Shown here piece after piece: positions 61,455 through 64,000 of a stretch of DNA of 64,000 bases. Position numbers and translations under genes: made by a program. The notes beneath the pieces were generated by a model, which was given only the letters and a program-made list of their open reading frames with translations, searched no databases and was not told the origin of the DNA. Position 1 is the stretch's first letter. Every line of letters starts with the position of its first letter. Origin of the DNA: Prinia subflava (Eukaryota; Chordata; Aves; Passeriformes; Cisticolidae); contig NC_086247.1 of assembly GCF_021018805.1 (NCBI RefSeq), positions 148,517,285-148,581,284 on the forward strand, in the 5' to 3' direction.

Positions 61455-61523
61455 TAAAGGATAAATAATGGGTTTGGGCATCACCTTCTATACGGGCGAT
61501 GCCCAAATGTAATTTATCCCTTA
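61455..61523. ncRNA. Pre-miRNA-sized hairpin (candidate)
   Basis: A 69-nt fold-back: a 10-bp perfect inner stem (TTTGGGCATC 61473-61482 with GATGCCCAAA 61498-61507), a small internal loop (6 against 4 nt), an 8-bp outer stem (GGATAAAT 61459-61466 with ATTTATCC 61512-61519), then one mismatch and three more pairs. Above the inner stem, one mismatch and two or three further pairs leave a terminal loop of about 7 nt. Length and shape fit a microRNA precursor. It could also be the remnant of a palindromic DNA transposon. Expression is unknown and the strand undecided. Confidence 0.25.
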
Positions 61524-64000
61524 CTCTCTGACAGGGCTCATATTTAATTATGGTCTGTGCTGTGTGGTAGCTCTTCCCAGTCACTCCTAATGTGATGGGC
61601 TGGAAGGGTAGGGAGAAGCTGTCAGTGGTGGTGTGCAGCAGCACAGCCCAGCTCCCTGGCTGCCAGCCAGCATGGATAATTGACATTTACTCAGGGTGTT
61701 CCTCTGACAGACCCCAGAGAACCTTCCCAGAGCATTTGTGGCCCTGGAGTTTGCACCACCTCCACTGTACACAGCTGCTGCCTACCTCTCGTGCAACACC
61801 CTGCTGCCACCTCACTCTGGAGGACAAAATTCCAGGTGTGTCACAGTGGGCAGTGAAGTTCTCCTCTCCTCCAGCACCCACTCACATGACCCCTGTTTGA
61901 AGATGTGGACTCCAGCCAGAGCACGGATGAATTTCCCTGGAACTGTGGATTTACTGCTTGAACTCTTTGCATGCCAAAGCCCATTCCTGCTGCAGTTCAG
62001 ACATTGTGCAAAAGGAACTAAAATGGGTCTCTTTGGTGAGTTTCCTCTGGAAAATTTAGTGGGTAGTAGGTTATAGCACATCTTGTCTGCAGGGATTGCT
62101 CCTGCACTGGGGAAAACCCCTCCTGCACAGCATCCCTAGGGAGCACCAAATCACACCAAGCTCTCAGTCCTTATCTCCAAGACACCAGCAGGTCCCTCCT
62201 CCCCTCAGAAGTCCAAGGGTTGGACGTTGACAGCTGTGCTCTGGAGGCATTGCAGAGCTGTCTCTGATAAGGGTGATGCTCACAAGAGCACGAGGAAGGG
62301 CTGCAGCAGAGGCCAAGACCAAGTTCAGCAGGAATATAACCCAGGAGCTGATGGCCACCTCAAATCTCAATGTCTTCTGCCCAGAGCAGGGCATGCTTCC
62401 TTCTCCTTGCTTGTCCACAGCAGCAGGTGCCCAAACCCGCATTTGGTGTCCTCAAAACACATCTGAGAAGAACCAGTGCTGGCTTTGTCGTGGTGCTGCT
62501 GTGCTGGTAAGGGATAATGAGTTTGCAGAGTACCCTCAGCATGACAGCAGCGTGTGCAGCCCATCCCAGGGACATTCCTCAGCCACCCAGAGAGCTGGCA
62601 GAAAGGTTTATCCTGAGGCATGAGTGATCTGAGAAGGAAACTGGAGGAGACACGGGCTGCTGCTTGGGCAGAATTGTGGGAGGCCTGTCCCATTCCCACC
62701 CTCAACATAAAACTCAAAGACAGGAGCTGTGAAGGATCTACATGCAGCAAACTTGGGTGGAGTGACCACAAACACTGTACTTGCTGCTCAGGGAGATCTA
62801 AGAGAAGGTTTCATATAGCAAAGGACTTGTCCAGGGAGGTGGGATGTCCAGGGAATGTCCAGACATGCCCAGGCCCAAAGGTTAGGGAAGGCAGATTTGG
62901 ATGTTGATCATGGTTGGTATCTTGACCACAGGCTTTGATACCTTCTGCTGCTCCCAGACACTGCCTGCAGTTCCAGAAGCAGCTAAAATACCAACATCAA
63001 AATGCCCAACCTCTCCTCCAACACCCACAGCTCTGTTTCTGCATGTCGGTGACTGCACTAGACACCACCACCAAGTTTTGAATTCTTCTTCAACACTTTC
63101 CTTTCAGGGAGCTGGCATGTGTGGAGATGTCAGATGTCTGTTCCCACAGGTCATCCCACTGATCAGCCTGATCCCTGAGCCACCCCAGCAGGTGCCATGT
63201 GAAGTAGTATCATGTTCAAGAGTTGAGACAGATGAGGGCCAAGCCAGCACATAATATTCAAATTAATGGATTTGATCTTCAAGACACCTCTAATAACCTA
63301 TGGTGCAAAGCTCTGTGATGCTGCAGCCTTTGCTGCAATCCAAAATATTCCCAGTGCAGTCCTTAGGTAAAACCTGACACTTTAGGGGATGCCTGCATGG
63401 TGTGGCTCTACCACAGCTTTCACTTTCCCCAGGTGTGACATCTATTTGACAATTTATTTTCTGAAAAGCCTCAATCATTTCAAAATAACTAAGCCTTTTT
63501 TCCCCTTTTTTTCTTTTCTATGGATAATTAAACTTTGCTCTATTCAAAGGCTTTCAAAGAACAGCTGGCAGAAAATAAACCCTCAAACTCCAAGAAAAGA
63601 AGGAAGGGTTGCTTTTACAGAGTAATCTAAATTACCCACACTTCAAAAGCAGAGCACAAAGGAGGCATTTAAATGTGGGTCCTTTGTTCTGTAGTTGCTG
63701 TTACTGGACAGTGCTGCAAAGCCCTTTTTTAACTCAATGTAAACAGCCTTTTAAAATCCAAAGAAGTCTTTAAAAGGCCATCAGATTAAGGTTTGAGAAA
63801 AATTGTTGCCAGATTACATCGAAAGTTACTGTGCAAGCCAGGGGGAATGTTTCATGGATTTGAGTTTATTTGCTTTTATGATCCTCACTCTTCATTTCTG
63901 GCTTGCCACAGAGGGTTTGCTGTTCCTTTCAGCTTCTTCTGCAAAGAAACAAACGGGAAGGGCTTCCCCTCCAGCACAGAGCCTTGGGGATACCTTGCCA
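61524..64000. other. Unique noncoding sequence to the window end
   Basis: No gene is recognised. Frames of up to 134 codons (62367-62771 minus) overlap frames in the other orientation and have no domain. 63640-63900 is AT-richer with no repeat identified. Confidence 0.6.

Noticed and set aside
1..64000. tRNA, rRNA, CRISPR arrays, bacterial operons or phage genes
   Set aside because: No such sequence or organisation is seen. CR1 elements and LTRs indicate avian nuclear DNA.

Overview
This window looks like a bird nuclear genome, most likely a songbird or close relative, and it contains no protein-coding or RNA gene that I can support. The main evidence is the repeat content. There are twelve fragments of the CR1 LINE, the dominant avian retrotransposon. 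Several keep the typical 5'-truncated structure, the 3' tail of a short ATTCTATG-like direct repeat, and (in one) a stretch of the reverse-transcriptase C-terminus. There are also several endogenous-retrovirus LTRs without internal genes, many simple repeats, low CpG density, and no Alu, L1 or bacterial-type gene organisation. Every open frame is short (202 codons at most), often open on both strands, and without recognisable domains. Those inside repeats are explained by the repeats. The window is either intergenic or inside a large intron, and the sequence alone does not say which.

Layout. 1-3640 is unique sequence with a 39-bp tandem duplication, a perfect 24-bp palindrome and a possible conserved regulatory block. 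3641-4676 holds two LTR-like sequences facing away from each other. 4677-23261 is mostly unique sequence with four CR1 pieces, a C24 tract and two A/G tracts. 23262-24156 is a G-rich minisatellite of about 40 units of 20 or 26 bp, followed by a CpG-rich patch at 24440-24720. 26443-27143 is a minus-oriented LTR candidate. 30157-30907 and 37391-38121 are two solo LTRs of one family in opposite orientation, each with 8-bp terminal inverted repeats and near-matching 5-bp target-site duplications. 40954-41209 is an uninterrupted (AAAAG)n array of about 51 copies. 45452-45607 has a TATA box followed by a consensus splice donor, possibly a retroviral leader. 49046-55075 holds three CR1 pieces, one of them old, plus two weak LTR candidates. 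59723-61523 holds two CR1 pieces and a well-paired hairpin of about 69 nt.

No genes work together here. The biology of the window is transposon decay and tandem-repeat turnover, plus a few possible regulatory or structural elements. I found no convincing new biological system. The items most worth checking are the two-length minisatellite, the AAAAG array, the inverted solo-LTR pair and the hairpin at 61455-61523. Positions and copy counts were read by eye and may be off by a few bases at repeat edges.
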